Assembly: GCF_029870285.1 (NCBI RefSeq)
Contig: NZ_JACSYA010000009.1
Location: 1-64,000 of the forward strand
DNA length: 64,000 nucleotides
DNA from: Delftia sp. PS-11
GTDB taxonomy: Bacteria > Pseudomonadota > Gammaproteobacteria > Burkholderiales > Burkholderiaceae_C
Direction: 5' to 3'
Made by a program: the position numbers and the translations under genes. This document shows positions 53,201 to 60,317 of the stretch, piece by piece; position 1 is the stretch's first letter; every line of letters begins with the position of its first letter. Under the pieces are notes generated by a model, which had not been told where the DNA came from, made no database searches, and saw only the letters and a program-made list of their open reading frames with translations.

Positions 53201-53886
53201 AGCCGGCCCAGGGCCAGCTCGACTCCCGGGGCATGGGGCGCATCAGCCCGCAACAGGGCATGCAAGTGCTGGAGCTGCTGTTCGCGCAGCCGGTGGCGCA
53301 GGCCGTGGTGGCCGCCATCGACTGGCAGCGGGTGATGGCGCAGCAGGGCCAGCGGGCGCTGTTCGCGCGCTTGCGCACGGCGCAGCAGGACAGCGCGGCA
53401 CCGGCCCGCAGCCAGGGGCAGGCATCGCTGCGCGAGCGGCTGCAGGGGCTGCCGCCGGGCCAGCAGGCAGCGCTGACCACCGATCTGGTCAAGACCGAAG
53501 TGGCACGGGTGCTGGGCCTGGATTGTGCCGAGTCGGTGCCCGACGAGGCGGGCTTCTTCGACATCGGCATGGACTCGCTGACGGCGGTCGAGCTGCGCAA
53601 CCGCCTGCTGGCCGTGGTCGGCGAGCCGCTGCCCAGCACGCTGCTGTTCAAGTACTCGACGGTGCAGGCGCTGGTGGGCTTCCTCGTGGAGGAGTTCCAG
53701 CCGCAGGGCACGGCGCAGGCCGGGGCCCCGGCCGATGGCGCTGCCCTGGCGGCGCCCGCGCCCACGCCGGCCGCTGCAGCCGCGCCTGCCGTGGCGGACG
53801 AGCCGACGCAGTCCGTGGATGAAATCGCCGGCATGTCGGATGCCGAGCTGTCCGCATTGATCAACGCCGAGCTGGGGAATCTGTGA
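47242..53886 (+). CDS. PKS module 3 with C-methyltransferase: KS-AT-DH-cMT-KR-ACP
   Basis: 2214 residues, starting at the ATG that overlaps the previous stop; the frame is open upstream inside the preceding gene but that part is not coding. KS Cys205; AT Ser654 with HAFH (malonyl); DH His965 in HRIFDEVVLP with LLDAAFQ, apparently intact; a SAM-dependent methyltransferase at about 1390-1620 (ILEIGAGTGSSTRH at 1433, TDISPAFLTRA); KR at about 1800-2010 (TGGLGDIG, LLDDG, ANYTAANAF); ACP Ser2112. The predicted unit is an alpha-methyl-branched alkene, the only branch coded in the visible line. The C terminus ends in the docking-like SDAELSALINAELGNL. Confidence 0.95.
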   Translation: MNTPDLSATKRALAAIKGLQDRIDAMEQERCEPIAVIGMSCRFPGGADSPEAYWELLRQGRDATCELPPGRWDMDSSYDSDPDAPGKSYVRRGGFLQEVDAFDPQLFGIAPREAAMIDPQHRLVLELAWEALEQANLAADRLQGSQTGVFLGISNPEYGAHLLWSGDPRRINAYSGTGGSLGVAAGRLSYLLGLTGPSLIVDTACSSSLVSTHLACQSLRQRECELALAGGVNLIFGPETFVNFSKARMLSPDGRCKTYDASANGYARGEGGGLLVLKRLSDALRDGDRIIGLIRGSAVNQDGPSGGLTVPNGPAQTRVIRQALEFARVRPAQVGYVEAHGTGTALGDPIEMRALCSAYAEGRDQAHPLLVGSVKTNIGHLESAAGIAGLIKALLVLQHGQVPPHLHFSQPSPYIPWSELPVKVPTALQDWREDQRYAGVSAFSFSGTNAHVVLSNPAQALRSPPPAGPRWRLLPLSAASDGALDALAASWRASLAQGQLSDPALPWSEVARTAALGRSHLPHRLAVPCDGAAAMAQRLAPEAVHSLPRARAGAGGAGRIAFLFTGQGSQYHGMAQELYRESPVFRAAFDECDALLRPRIGHSLQELIYGEAHQDGQTLNLTSVTQPVLFAIQYALLQLWASWGVRPDAVLGHSVGEFAAACAAGVLTLPDAIGLIAERGHLMQAQCEPGAMASLPMSEADVLRVIRPWSGEVAVATLNGPANVVVSSNPLALAALSEGLAAAGIDVRRLPVSHAFHSPMMAPMLAPFTVAARAIRYRPATMPVYSTLSGRASQSELSSADYWVRHVEAPVRFDEALRAMLSDGYRLFVEIGPKPTLCALGRDIAQHVGEELAASCVWLPSLRAGKPCWATILDSVGQLWVRGADIDWNALNGAGGQHAPLPSYPFQRRPHGIAWRAGESHPGPQSGPSAHPLLGALLDSPALPQGTRVHAGLLSPESSSLLAHHRIFDEVVLPAAGHAEMALAAAAQAGPPAGGGALEIEELSIMSALALPEARPSEIQLVLRAADANAFEIHSRQPGQAWQLHSSGRVCRSAAVPPARIDLAALRAECPEPAPTELFYQRSRALGIDHGEHFRALKAVWRGPDRFLGQLRLPDEVQSGADAFWLHPVLLDAAFQMVGLPLLDRGEPYLPVGLGRLQRWRSPGVALWCLLRLRDAGGALVSADLELFDDAGEAVASVQDLRFQQVSARALQRPSARAQDLFYQLDWEPSTAFAPQAEWLPGASELADRLAPEMADAAAGLDWYGELFPQLDRLVAAYAHQALTALGLPWQPGTSFSADAWMAQARIVPAHRRLLQRLLHILSEQGLLLPAEGGWTIGTAMPADPAMLRAELGQRFGAAAAELALVERCGQGLAQALDGRIPGLQLLFPGGDTSLVSRFYNESPGLQALNRLLRQTLEAQLRQLPAARGLRILEIGAGTGSSTRHLLPVLPEGRCTYAFTDISPAFLTRAREEFKAHPQLEYRLLDIEADPQAQGFAAGSFDIIVAANALHATRDLAQTLGHVHSLLAPGGSLLLLEGMGPQPWLDLSFGLTEGWWRFDDLALRPSHPLLRPEGWQSVLQACGFDAMQAIGPDRAAGRDLCRQSILVATKALAETPGHWLVLSDHGGIGDAVAAQAGPGCICLPAGQPLSAPQLHQLLDENPGLRGIIHLRGLDASAQALDAGWRPLLDLLQSPALRRHGSVPRLLLVTRGADGADPAQAVLWGMGQVAAVEYPELHCTVLDLDPAETDPVRCAAQVWQEARSQGDAALLRRGAQRLVPRLQKMAWPQAAQSAPAIPVSDQQMVLITGGLGDIGLRTARWLVESRGVRWLALAGRSAPSAQARAQIAALEALGARVQVHQCDLADAAQTRALLARVTAERPLQGVIHAAGLLDDGVLAGLSAERFAAVLAPKTLGAWNLHGACQGLPLAFFILYSSAASVLAPSAQANYTAANAFLDALGRHRQMAGLPAMVINWGAWSELGMVARQPAQGQLDSRGMGRISPQQGMQVLELLFAQPVAQAVVAAIDWQRVMAQQGQRALFARLRTAQQDSAAPARSQGQASLRERLQGLPPGQQAALTTDLVKTEVARVLGLDCAESVPDEAGFFDIGMDSLTAVELRNRLLAVVGEPLPSTLLFKYSTVQALVGFLVEEFQPQGTAQAGAPADGAALAAPAPTPAAAAAPAVADEPTQSVDEIAGMSDAELSALINAELGNL

Positions 53887-56800
53887 ACGCCAAAGACGAC
53901 AAGCCTGAAGCCATGAGCCGGGCCGAACGCATAGAGCAGCTGTCGCCGCTGCAGAAAGCGGCCCTGGCCATCAAGGAGCTGCGCGCCCGGCTCGACCAGT
54001 TCGAAGGCGCGGCCCGCGAGCCGATCGCCATCGTCGGCATGGGCTGCCGGCTGCCGCAGTCCGATGGCCTGCAGGCCTACTGGCGCCTGCTGTCCGAAGG
54101 GCGCGATGCGATCCGCGAAGTCCCCGCCGAGCGCTGGGATCTGGAGCATTTCTACGACCCCAATCCGAACACGGCCGGCCGCATCAGCACCCGCTATGGC
54201 GGCTTTCTCAGCGACGTGGACCGCTTCGATGCCGGCTTTTTCGGCATCTCGCCCAGCGAAGCCGAATTCCTCGACCCCCAGCAGCGCATGCTGCTCGAAG
54301 TCGCCTGGCATGCGCTGGAAGATGCCGGCCAGGCACCGGCCGAGCTCAAGGGCACGCGCACCGGCGTATTCGTGGGCATGACACAGACCGATTACGGCGT
54401 CATGCAGCTGGGCGGGCCGCGCGAGCGCATCGAGGCTTATACCGGCACCGGCAACGGGCTGTGCTTTGCCGCCGGCCGGCTGGCCTATGTGCTGGGCGTG
54501 CACGGCCCGACCTTCACCGTGGACACGGCCTGCTCCTCCTCCATGGTGGCGCTGCACCAGGCCTGCCAGGCCCTGCGCCAGCGCGAGTGCGATCTGGCCA
54601 TCGTGGCCGGCGCGCAGCTGAACCTGACCCCGCCGATGCAGATCTTCCTGTCTCGGACCCAGTCCTTCTCGCCCGATGGCCGCTGCCGCACTTTCGATGA
54701 GGCGGCCAACGGCTTTGTGCTGGGCGAGGGGGCAGGGGTGCTCATCCTGCGCCGGCAGTCCGATGCCGTGGAACGCGGCGATCTGGTGCGCGCGCTGATC
54801 CGCGCCAGCGGCCTCAACCATGACGGCCCGGCCAGCGGCCTGACCGTGCCCAGCCAGCAGGCGCAGGAGAGCCTGATCCGCGAAGTGCTGGCGCGGGCCG
54901 GCCTGGCGCCGGCCGACATCGGCTATGTCGAGGCCCATGGCACAGCGACCCAGCTGGGCGATCCGATCGAAGTGGGCGCCTTGAAGGCCGTCTTCGGCCA
55001 GCGCCCCGCCGGCCAGGACCTGCTGCTGGGCTCGGTGAAAACCAATTTCGGGCACCTGAACGCAGCCGCTGGCGTGGCCGGGCTGATCAAGTCGGTGCTC
55101 ATGCTCGAACACGGGCAGATCGTGCCCAACCTGCATTTCAGGCAGGCCAGCTCCCGCATCGACTGGGACGGCTTCAGCGTCCGGGTGCCGACCCAGGCCC
55201 AGCCCTGGCCCCGTGGCGCCGCGCCGCGCCGCGCCGGCGTCAGCTCGTTCGGCCTGTCCGGCACCAACACCCACACGGTGCTTGAAGAAGCCCCGCCCGC
55301 CCGCAGCGAGGCGCAGGGCGTGGCCAGGCCCGCCCACCTGCTTTGCCTGTCGGCACGCAGCGAACCCGCCTTGCGTGCCCTGGTGCAGTCCTATCTCGAT
55401 GCCGGGGTGATGCACGACGACACCCCGCTGGCCGATCTGTGCTTCAGCGCCAACTGCGGACGCAATCACTTCGCCTGGCGCCTGGCCCTGCCGGCGGCCG
55501 ACAAGCCCGCGCTGCGCCGCCAGCTGCAGGCTGTGCTGGCAGGGGAGACCGCTGCCAGCCAGGTCGGCCGGGGCGGGGCAGGGCGTCTGGCCTGGTCCTT
55601 TGTCCATGCCGTGGACACTGGCGCCGTGCAGGAACTGGCCCGGTCGCTGCCCCTGCTGGCCGACCGGCTGGCCCATCACAGCGCCACCATGCAGCGCGCA
55701 TCGCTGGCCCCGGCGCTGCAATCGCAGGCCGAACAACTGGTGTGCCAGCTGGCCCTGGCCGACCTCTGGCTCGACTGGGGCCTGCAGCCTGCAGCCGTCA
55801 CCGGCGCAGCCGTGGGCGCCCTGGCCGCGCTGTATGTGGCCGAGGTCTTCGATGCCGGGCAGCTGTTCGCCCTGCTCGGCGGCCAGGCCCAGGACGGCAG
55901 GCAGCCCAGGCTGGCGCTGTATCTGGATGCACAGCCCCAGCCCTTTGCCAGCAGCCCCGGCATGCGCTGGCAGGCCCAGTGCCCCGGCGCCAGCGAGGCC
56001 ACCCTGAACGCGGCCGGCTTTGCCTGCGTGCTCCACCTGCAGGTGCGCCAGCCGCAGCCCTGGGACGACCTGCTCGGCAGCCTGGCGGCGCTGTACCGCC
56101 GGGGCTTTGCCGTGGACTGGGCGCATTTCGAAGCCGGCCATGACCGGCGCCGGGTGCGCCTGCCGCATTACCCCTTCCAGCGCCAGCGCTACTGGCTTGA
56201 CGGCATGCAGCCCGCCGCCTTGGCCGTGGCCGGGCCCGCCCCCTGCGCCCCTGCGCAGCCGCCCGCCACGGCGCAGCCGGATGCCGTTGCGCAGCCGGCC
56301 GCCTGCGCGGTGCCCGTGGTCCCGGCGCCCGCGCCGGCTGCTGCCCCGGCCGCCATGGTCGCAACCCCGCCGGCCGTCGCACCGGCTGCTGCACCCGCTG
56401 CCGCCCCCGCCCTGGCCAGCCTGCTGAGCGCCCAGCTGCAACTCGCGGCCAGCAGCATCAACCAGGTTGTTGCCCAGCAACTCGAATTCCTGCGCCAGCG
56501 CCAGGCGGCAGGCCGCACCGGCGTCCCCGCCGCGCAGAACGCAACGGCCGCCACGCCGCAGCCCGTACCGGTGTCCGTACCGGCGTCCGCACCGGCGCCC
56601 GTGCCGGCGCCCGCTTGCGTGGCGAGCGCCGGCCCTGGCGATGCCGCGCCTGCGGACCTGTCGGTCCTGGGCGGCTGGCAGCTGCTGCGGGTGGCCGCTG
56701 CGAGCGAAGCCGAGCGGGAGGATCTCACCCAGCGCCTGGCCCATCAATCGCCGGATGGCCTGCACGGCATCCAGGGCCAGGGGCCGGAGCGCACCATCCT

Positions 56801-57977
56801 GGTACACCAGGGCGGCGAGGACTATGCCAAGGCCCTGGGGCAGGGCGGCGCGCCACGCAACCTCAAGCGCTGCCTCAGCGCCAGGGCGCCGCAGCGGTCG
56901 CGGCCCGTCGTGTTCATGTTCCCCGGGGTGGGCGACCACTACCTGCGCATGGCCAGCGGCCTGTATGCGCATGCCACCGTGTTCCGGCAAACCTTCGACT
57001 GGTGCTGCGACGAACTCAAGGCGCGGCATGGCCTGGACCTGGCCAGCGTGCTGTACCCGCCCACGCCCGCCGGCGCGGCGGCCCAGACCCCGCCGGCCAA
57101 GCCCGATCTGCGCGCCATGCTGGCACGCGGCCCTGCCGTGGAGTCGCCGGCCGATGCGCTGCTCAACCGCACGGAGCATTGCCAGCCCCTGGTGTTCATT
57201 CTCGAATATGCCCTGGGCCGCCAATGGCTGGCCCAGGGGCTGCGCCCCCGGGCCATGATCGGCTACAGCGTGGGCGAATACGCCGCCGCCTGTCTTGCAG
57301 GGGTGATCCGGCCGCAGGATGCCTTGAGCCTCATCGCGCGCCGCGCCCAGCTCATCTCGGCCCTGCCCACCGGCGTGCTGCTGGCCGTGCCCCTGTCGCC
57401 CGAGCGGCTGCAGCCCCTGCTGGGAGACGGGCTTTCGCTGTGCATCGTCAGCACGCCCACGCTGTGCGTGGTCGGTGGCCCCGAGGCCGAAGTGGCCGCG
57501 CTGGAGGCGCGCCTCAAGGCCGCGCAGCTGGTCTGCCGGCGCCTGCCCGGCACCCACGCCTTTCACTCGCGCATGCTGCAGCCTCTGCATGGGGCGCTGG
57601 CCGAACTGGTCGCCGGTTTTGAACTGAGCGCGCCGCGCATTCCCCTGGTGTCCAACCTCAGCGGACAGTGGATGACCGAGGCCCAGGCCCGCGACCCCGA
57701 GTACTGGGCGCGCCACACCTGGCAGACGGTGCGCTTTGCCGACGGCCTGGAGCGCCTGTTCGAGATCGAGGACTGCATCTTCCTGGAGACCGGCCCCGGC
57801 CAGAGCCTGGGCAGCTTCGTGCACCAGCATCCTGCGGCCCAGCAGCGGGCCGACCGTATCACGCTCAATTCATTGAGAAACCGCTACGAGCAGCAGCCCG
57901 ACGAGGCCTGCTTTCTCGGCACCCTGGGCAAGCTGTGGCTGGCCGGCGCCGAATTCGATTTCACGGCACCTGATTGA
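53883..57977 (+). CDS. PKS module 4, incomplete: KS-degenerate AT-linker-AT, no ACP
   Basis: 1364 residues from a GTG that overlaps the previous stop by four bases. An N-terminal docking helix (1-45) precedes KS (Cys217; VEAHGTATQLGDP, KTNFGHLNAAAG). The first acyltransferase (about 560-780) has lost its nucleophile: the GHSxG position reads GAAVG (Ala643), and the domain is short. An Ala/Pro-rich linker (about 780-940) contains a helix with INQVVAQQL. A complete second AT (about 1000-1330) carries Ser1129 in GYSVGEY and HAFH. No KR, DH or ACP is present. The chain would remain beta-keto on a carrier supplied in trans, most likely the ACP-aminotransferase gene downstream. The second AT may accept the hydroxymalonyl unit made by the next four genes. 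Confidence 0.92.
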   Translation: MNAKDDKPEAMSRAERIEQLSPLQKAALAIKELRARLDQFEGAAREPIAIVGMGCRLPQSDGLQAYWRLLSEGRDAIREVPAERWDLEHFYDPNPNTAGRISTRYGGFLSDVDRFDAGFFGISPSEAEFLDPQQRMLLEVAWHALEDAGQAPAELKGTRTGVFVGMTQTDYGVMQLGGPRERIEAYTGTGNGLCFAAGRLAYVLGVHGPTFTVDTACSSSMVALHQACQALRQRECDLAIVAGAQLNLTPPMQIFLSRTQSFSPDGRCRTFDEAANGFVLGEGAGVLILRRQSDAVERGDLVRALIRASGLNHDGPASGLTVPSQQAQESLIREVLARAGLAPADIGYVEAHGTATQLGDPIEVGALKAVFGQRPAGQDLLLGSVKTNFGHLNAAAGVAGLIKSVLMLEHGQIVPNLHFRQASSRIDWDGFSVRVPTQAQPWPRGAAPRRAGVSSFGLSGTNTHTVLEEAPPARSEAQGVARPAHLLCLSARSEPALRALVQSYLDAGVMHDDTPLADLCFSANCGRNHFAWRLALPAADKPALRRQLQAVLAGETAASQVGRGGAGRLAWSFVHAVDTGAVQELARSLPLLADRLAHHSATMQRASLAPALQSQAEQLVCQLALADLWLDWGLQPAAVTGAAVGALAALYVAEVFDAGQLFALLGGQAQDGRQPRLALYLDAQPQPFASSPGMRWQAQCPGASEATLNAAGFACVLHLQVRQPQPWDDLLGSLAALYRRGFAVDWAHFEAGHDRRRVRLPHYPFQRQRYWLDGMQPAALAVAGPAPCAPAQPPATAQPDAVAQPAACAVPVVPAPAPAAAPAAMVATPPAVAPAAAPAAAPALASLLSAQLQLAASSINQVVAQQLEFLRQRQAAGRTGVPAAQNATAATPQPVPVSVPASAPAPVPAPACVASAGPGDAAPADLSVLGGWQLLRVAAASEAEREDLTQRLAHQSPDGLHGIQGQGPERTILVHQGGEDYAKALGQGGAPRNLKRCLSARAPQRSRPVVFMFPGVGDHYLRMASGLYAHATVFRQTFDWCCDELKARHGLDLASVLYPPTPAGAAAQTPPAKPDLRAMLARGPAVESPADALLNRTEHCQPLVFILEYALGRQWLAQGLRPRAMIGYSVGEYAAACLAGVIRPQDALSLIARRAQLISALPTGVLLAVPLSPERLQPLLGDGLSLCIVSTPTLCVVGGPEAEVAALEARLKAAQLVCRRLPGTHAFHSRMLQPLHGALAELVAGFELSAPRIPLVSNLSGQWMTEAQARDPEYWARHTWQTVRFADGLERLFEIEDCIFLETGPGQSLGSFVHQHPAAQQRADRITLNSLRNRYEQQPDEACFLGTLGKLWLAGAEFDFTAPD

Positions 57978-57994
57978 TGGCAAAGGAAACACTG

Positions 57995-58849
57995 ATGAAT
58001 GCAAAGCTGATCGGCGTGGTAGGCGCAGGCGTCATGGGCAGCGGCGTGGCCCAGAACCTGGCGCAAAGCGGTTACCGCGTCGTTTTGATCGATATCTCCG
58101 AGGCCCAGCTCGAAAACGCGCGCGTGCAGATCCGCAACAACGTGCGCTTTTCGGCCTTTTCCCGCAAGGACAAGAGCACGGCCGACAAGCCCGAGGATGT
58201 GCTGGCGCGCATCCAGTTCACCACCAGCTACGAGGCCCTGCGCGAAGCCCATTACGTGATCGAGAACGTGGTGGAGAAATGGGATGCCAAGGCATCGGTC
58301 TATCCGCGCCTTGACGAGGTCTGCCCCCCCGAAACCATTTACGCGGTGGACACCTCCTGCTACTCCATCACCCGGGTGGGCGCCATCACCACGCGCCCGG
58401 ACCGGGTGATCGGCATCCACTTCATGAATCCCGTGCCCATGAAGCCGACGGTCGAGGTGATCCGGGGCTGGCACACCTCGGACCAGACCATTGCCACCAC
58501 CTTCGAGCTGCTGGCGGGCATGGGCAAGACCGGCGTGCTGGTCAACGACTCCCCTGGCTTCGTCTCCAACCGGATTCTGATGCTCACCGTCAACGAGGCC
58601 GCCTTCACCGTGCAGGACCAGGTGGCCAGCCCGGCCTCGGTGGACGAGATTTTCCGCAAATGCTTCGGCCACAAGATGGGGCCGCTGGAGACCGCCGACC
58701 TGATCGGGCTGGACACCATTCTGTATTCGATCGAAGTGCTCCACGAGAGCTTTGGCGACAGCAAGTACCGCCCCTGTCCTCTGCTCAAGAAGATGGTCGA
58801 TGCGGGCCTGCTGGGCCGCAAGAGCGGCCAGGGATTTTTCAAGTATTGA
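57995..58849 (+). CDS. 3-hydroxyacyl-CoA dehydrogenase-like enzyme of extender-unit synthesis (FkbK-like)
   Basis: 284 residues from the ATG at 57995, preceded by AAGGA; earlier in-frame codons (ATG at 57977) overlap the PKS stop. The NAD-binding motif GVVGAGVMGSG opens the protein, followed by the family's HFMNPVP and NDSPGFVSNRI. It resembles 3-hydroxybutyryl-CoA dehydrogenases. Next to an ACP, an acyl-CoA dehydrogenase and an FkbH homologue it fits the enzyme that oxidises the C3 hydroxyl of glyceryl-ACP during hydroxymalonyl-ACP synthesis. Confidence 0.92.
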   Translation: MNAKLIGVVGAGVMGSGVAQNLAQSGYRVVLIDISEAQLENARVQIRNNVRFSAFSRKDKSTADKPEDVLARIQFTTSYEALREAHYVIENVVEKWDAKASVYPRLDEVCPPETIYAVDTSCYSITRVGAITTRPDRVIGIHFMNPVPMKPTVEVIRGWHTSDQTIATTFELLAGMGKTGVLVNDSPGFVSNRILMLTVNEAAFTVQDQVASPASVDEIFRKCFGHKMGPLETADLIGLDTILYSIEVLHESFGDSKYRPCPLLKKMVDAGLLGRKSGQGFFKY

Positions 58850-58879
58850 ACACCGAACCAACCCACAAGAGGTATGCGA

Positions 58880-59149
58880 ATGAGTCACCAAGATGTTCTG
58901 AGCAAGGCCAGCGATTTCGTCAGCCAATACGTCAACAGTGCCGATGTGGCCCCGGACGTCGATCTGTTCTCGACCGGCATGGTCAACTCGCTGTTTGCCA
59001 TGCAGATGGTCCTCTTTGTCGAGCGCGAATTCGGCCTCGTGGTCGATAACGAAGACCTGGACTACGAGAACTTCAAGTCCATCAACGCCATCTGCGAATT
59101 CGTCAACCGCAAGCTGGGCCTGACCGCCCAGGCCGGCCATGGCGCTTGA
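58880..59149 (+). CDS. Discrete acyl carrier protein for the extender unit (FkbJ-like)
   Basis: 89 residues. The ATG at 58880 has AAGAGGT six bases before it; an ATG at 58874 abuts that site and is less likely. The phosphopantetheine Ser lies in STGMVNSLFAMQ, the variant motif of ACPs in methoxymalonyl- and hydroxymalonyl-ACP cassettes, and the C terminus has the FVEREFG...NFKSINAI helix pattern. It would carry the three-carbon unit made by its neighbours. The end overlaps the next gene by 11 bases. Confidence 0.93.
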   Translation: MSHQDVLSKASDFVSQYVNSADVAPDVDLFSTGMVNSLFAMQMVLFVEREFGLVVDNEDLDYENFKSINAICEFVNRKLGLTAQAGHGA

Positions 59150-60311
59150 GCTCAACACGCAGCAACAGGCGGCGCAGGCCGGGTTCCGGCGCTTCATGGA
59201 TGAGCATGTCGCGCCCTTCGCCGACGAGTTCGACCGCCGCGAGGAAACCCCTGCCGCGCTGGTGGCCGAGCTGGCCCGCTGCGGCCAGCTGGGCGGACTG
59301 GTGCCGCCCCAGTACGGCGGCGCCGGCATGGACGCCATCACCTGGGGGCTGCTGTGCGAAGAGGTCGGCCGGGCCAGCGGCTCGCTGCTGTCGCTGTTCA
59401 CCGTGCATGGCATGGTGGCCCAGGCGGTGCAAAAGTGGGGCACGGCGCAGCAGCGCGAGCAATGGCTGCCCCGGCTGGCCAGCGGCGCCAGCATCGGCGC
59501 CTTCGGCCTGACCGAGCCCGGCGCCGGCAGCGATGCCAGCCATGGCAGCAGCACCGCCGTCCAGGACGGCGATGACTGGGTGCTCAATGGCGAGAAGTGC
59601 TGGATCTCCTTCGCCCAGATCGCCACCCTGTTCCTGATCGTGGCCCAGGTCGAGGGCAAGCTGACCGCCTTCCTGGTCGAGCGCGACACCCCTGGCCTGC
59701 AGATCGAGCCCCTGAGCGGCATGTCGGGCTTTCGCTCGGCCATGCTCGGACGGATTCTCCTGAAGGACTGCCGCATTCCTGCCGCCAACCTGGTGGGCCG
59801 GGTCGGCTTCGGCTTCTCGCATGTGGCCGGCACGGCCCTGGACCATGGCCGCTACAGCATTGCCTGGGGCTGCGTCGGGCTGTCGCAGGCGGCGCTCGAT
59901 GCCAGCCTGGCCTATGCCGGCCAGCGCAAGACCTTTGGCGTGCCGCTGGTGGAGCATCAGCTCATCCAGGGCATGCTCGCCGACATGATCACCGAGGTGC
60001 GCGCCGCGCGGCTGCTGTGCCTGCATGCCTCGGCGCTCAAGGAAGCCAGGGACCCGGCGCTGATCATGGAAACCTCGATCGCCAAGTATTTCGCCTCCCG
60101 CACCGCCAACCTGGTGGCCGGGCATGCGGTGCAGATCCATGGCGCCCAGGGCTGCACCGACCGCTCGCCGGTGCAGCGCTATCTGCGCGACGCCAAGATC
60201 ATGGACATCATCGAAGGCAGCAACCAGATCCAGCAGATCCTGATCTCCCGGCACGGCTACCGGGGCTTTGTGGCGCAGCAAAACGCCAGGAACAAAACCG
60301 CTCAAGGATGA
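59139..60311 (+). CDS. Acyl-CoA dehydrogenase-like flavoenzyme of extender-unit synthesis (FkbI-like)
   Basis: 390 residues of the acyl-CoA dehydrogenase fold: FGLTEPGAGSDASH for FAD/substrate binding, the middle beta-domain (WISFAQIATLFLIV), and YLRDAKIMDIIEGSNQIQQILI at the C terminus. In methoxymalonyl- and hydroxymalonyl-ACP pathways this homologue oxidises the aldehyde level of the ACP-bound three-carbon unit to the carboxylate. It overlaps the ACP gene by 11 bases, consistent with coordinated expression. Confidence 0.92.
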   Translation: MALELNTQQQAAQAGFRRFMDEHVAPFADEFDRREETPAALVAELARCGQLGGLVPPQYGGAGMDAITWGLLCEEVGRASGSLLSLFTVHGMVAQAVQKWGTAQQREQWLPRLASGASIGAFGLTEPGAGSDASHGSSTAVQDGDDWVLNGEKCWISFAQIATLFLIVAQVEGKLTAFLVERDTPGLQIEPLSGMSGFRSAMLGRILLKDCRIPAANLVGRVGFGFSHVAGTALDHGRYSIAWGCVGLSQAALDASLAYAGQRKTFGVPLVEHQLIQGMLADMITEVRAARLLCLHASALKEARDPALIMETSIAKYFASRTANLVAGHAVQIHGAQGCTDRSPVQRYLRDAKIMDIIEGSNQIQQILISRHGYRGFVAQQNARNKTAQG

Positions 60312-60317
60312 CACACC

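Noticed and set aside
53085..57830. A minus-strand open frame of about 1580 codons
   Set aside because: It is antisense to PKS 3 and PKS 4, and the translation is low-complexity without recognisable domains.
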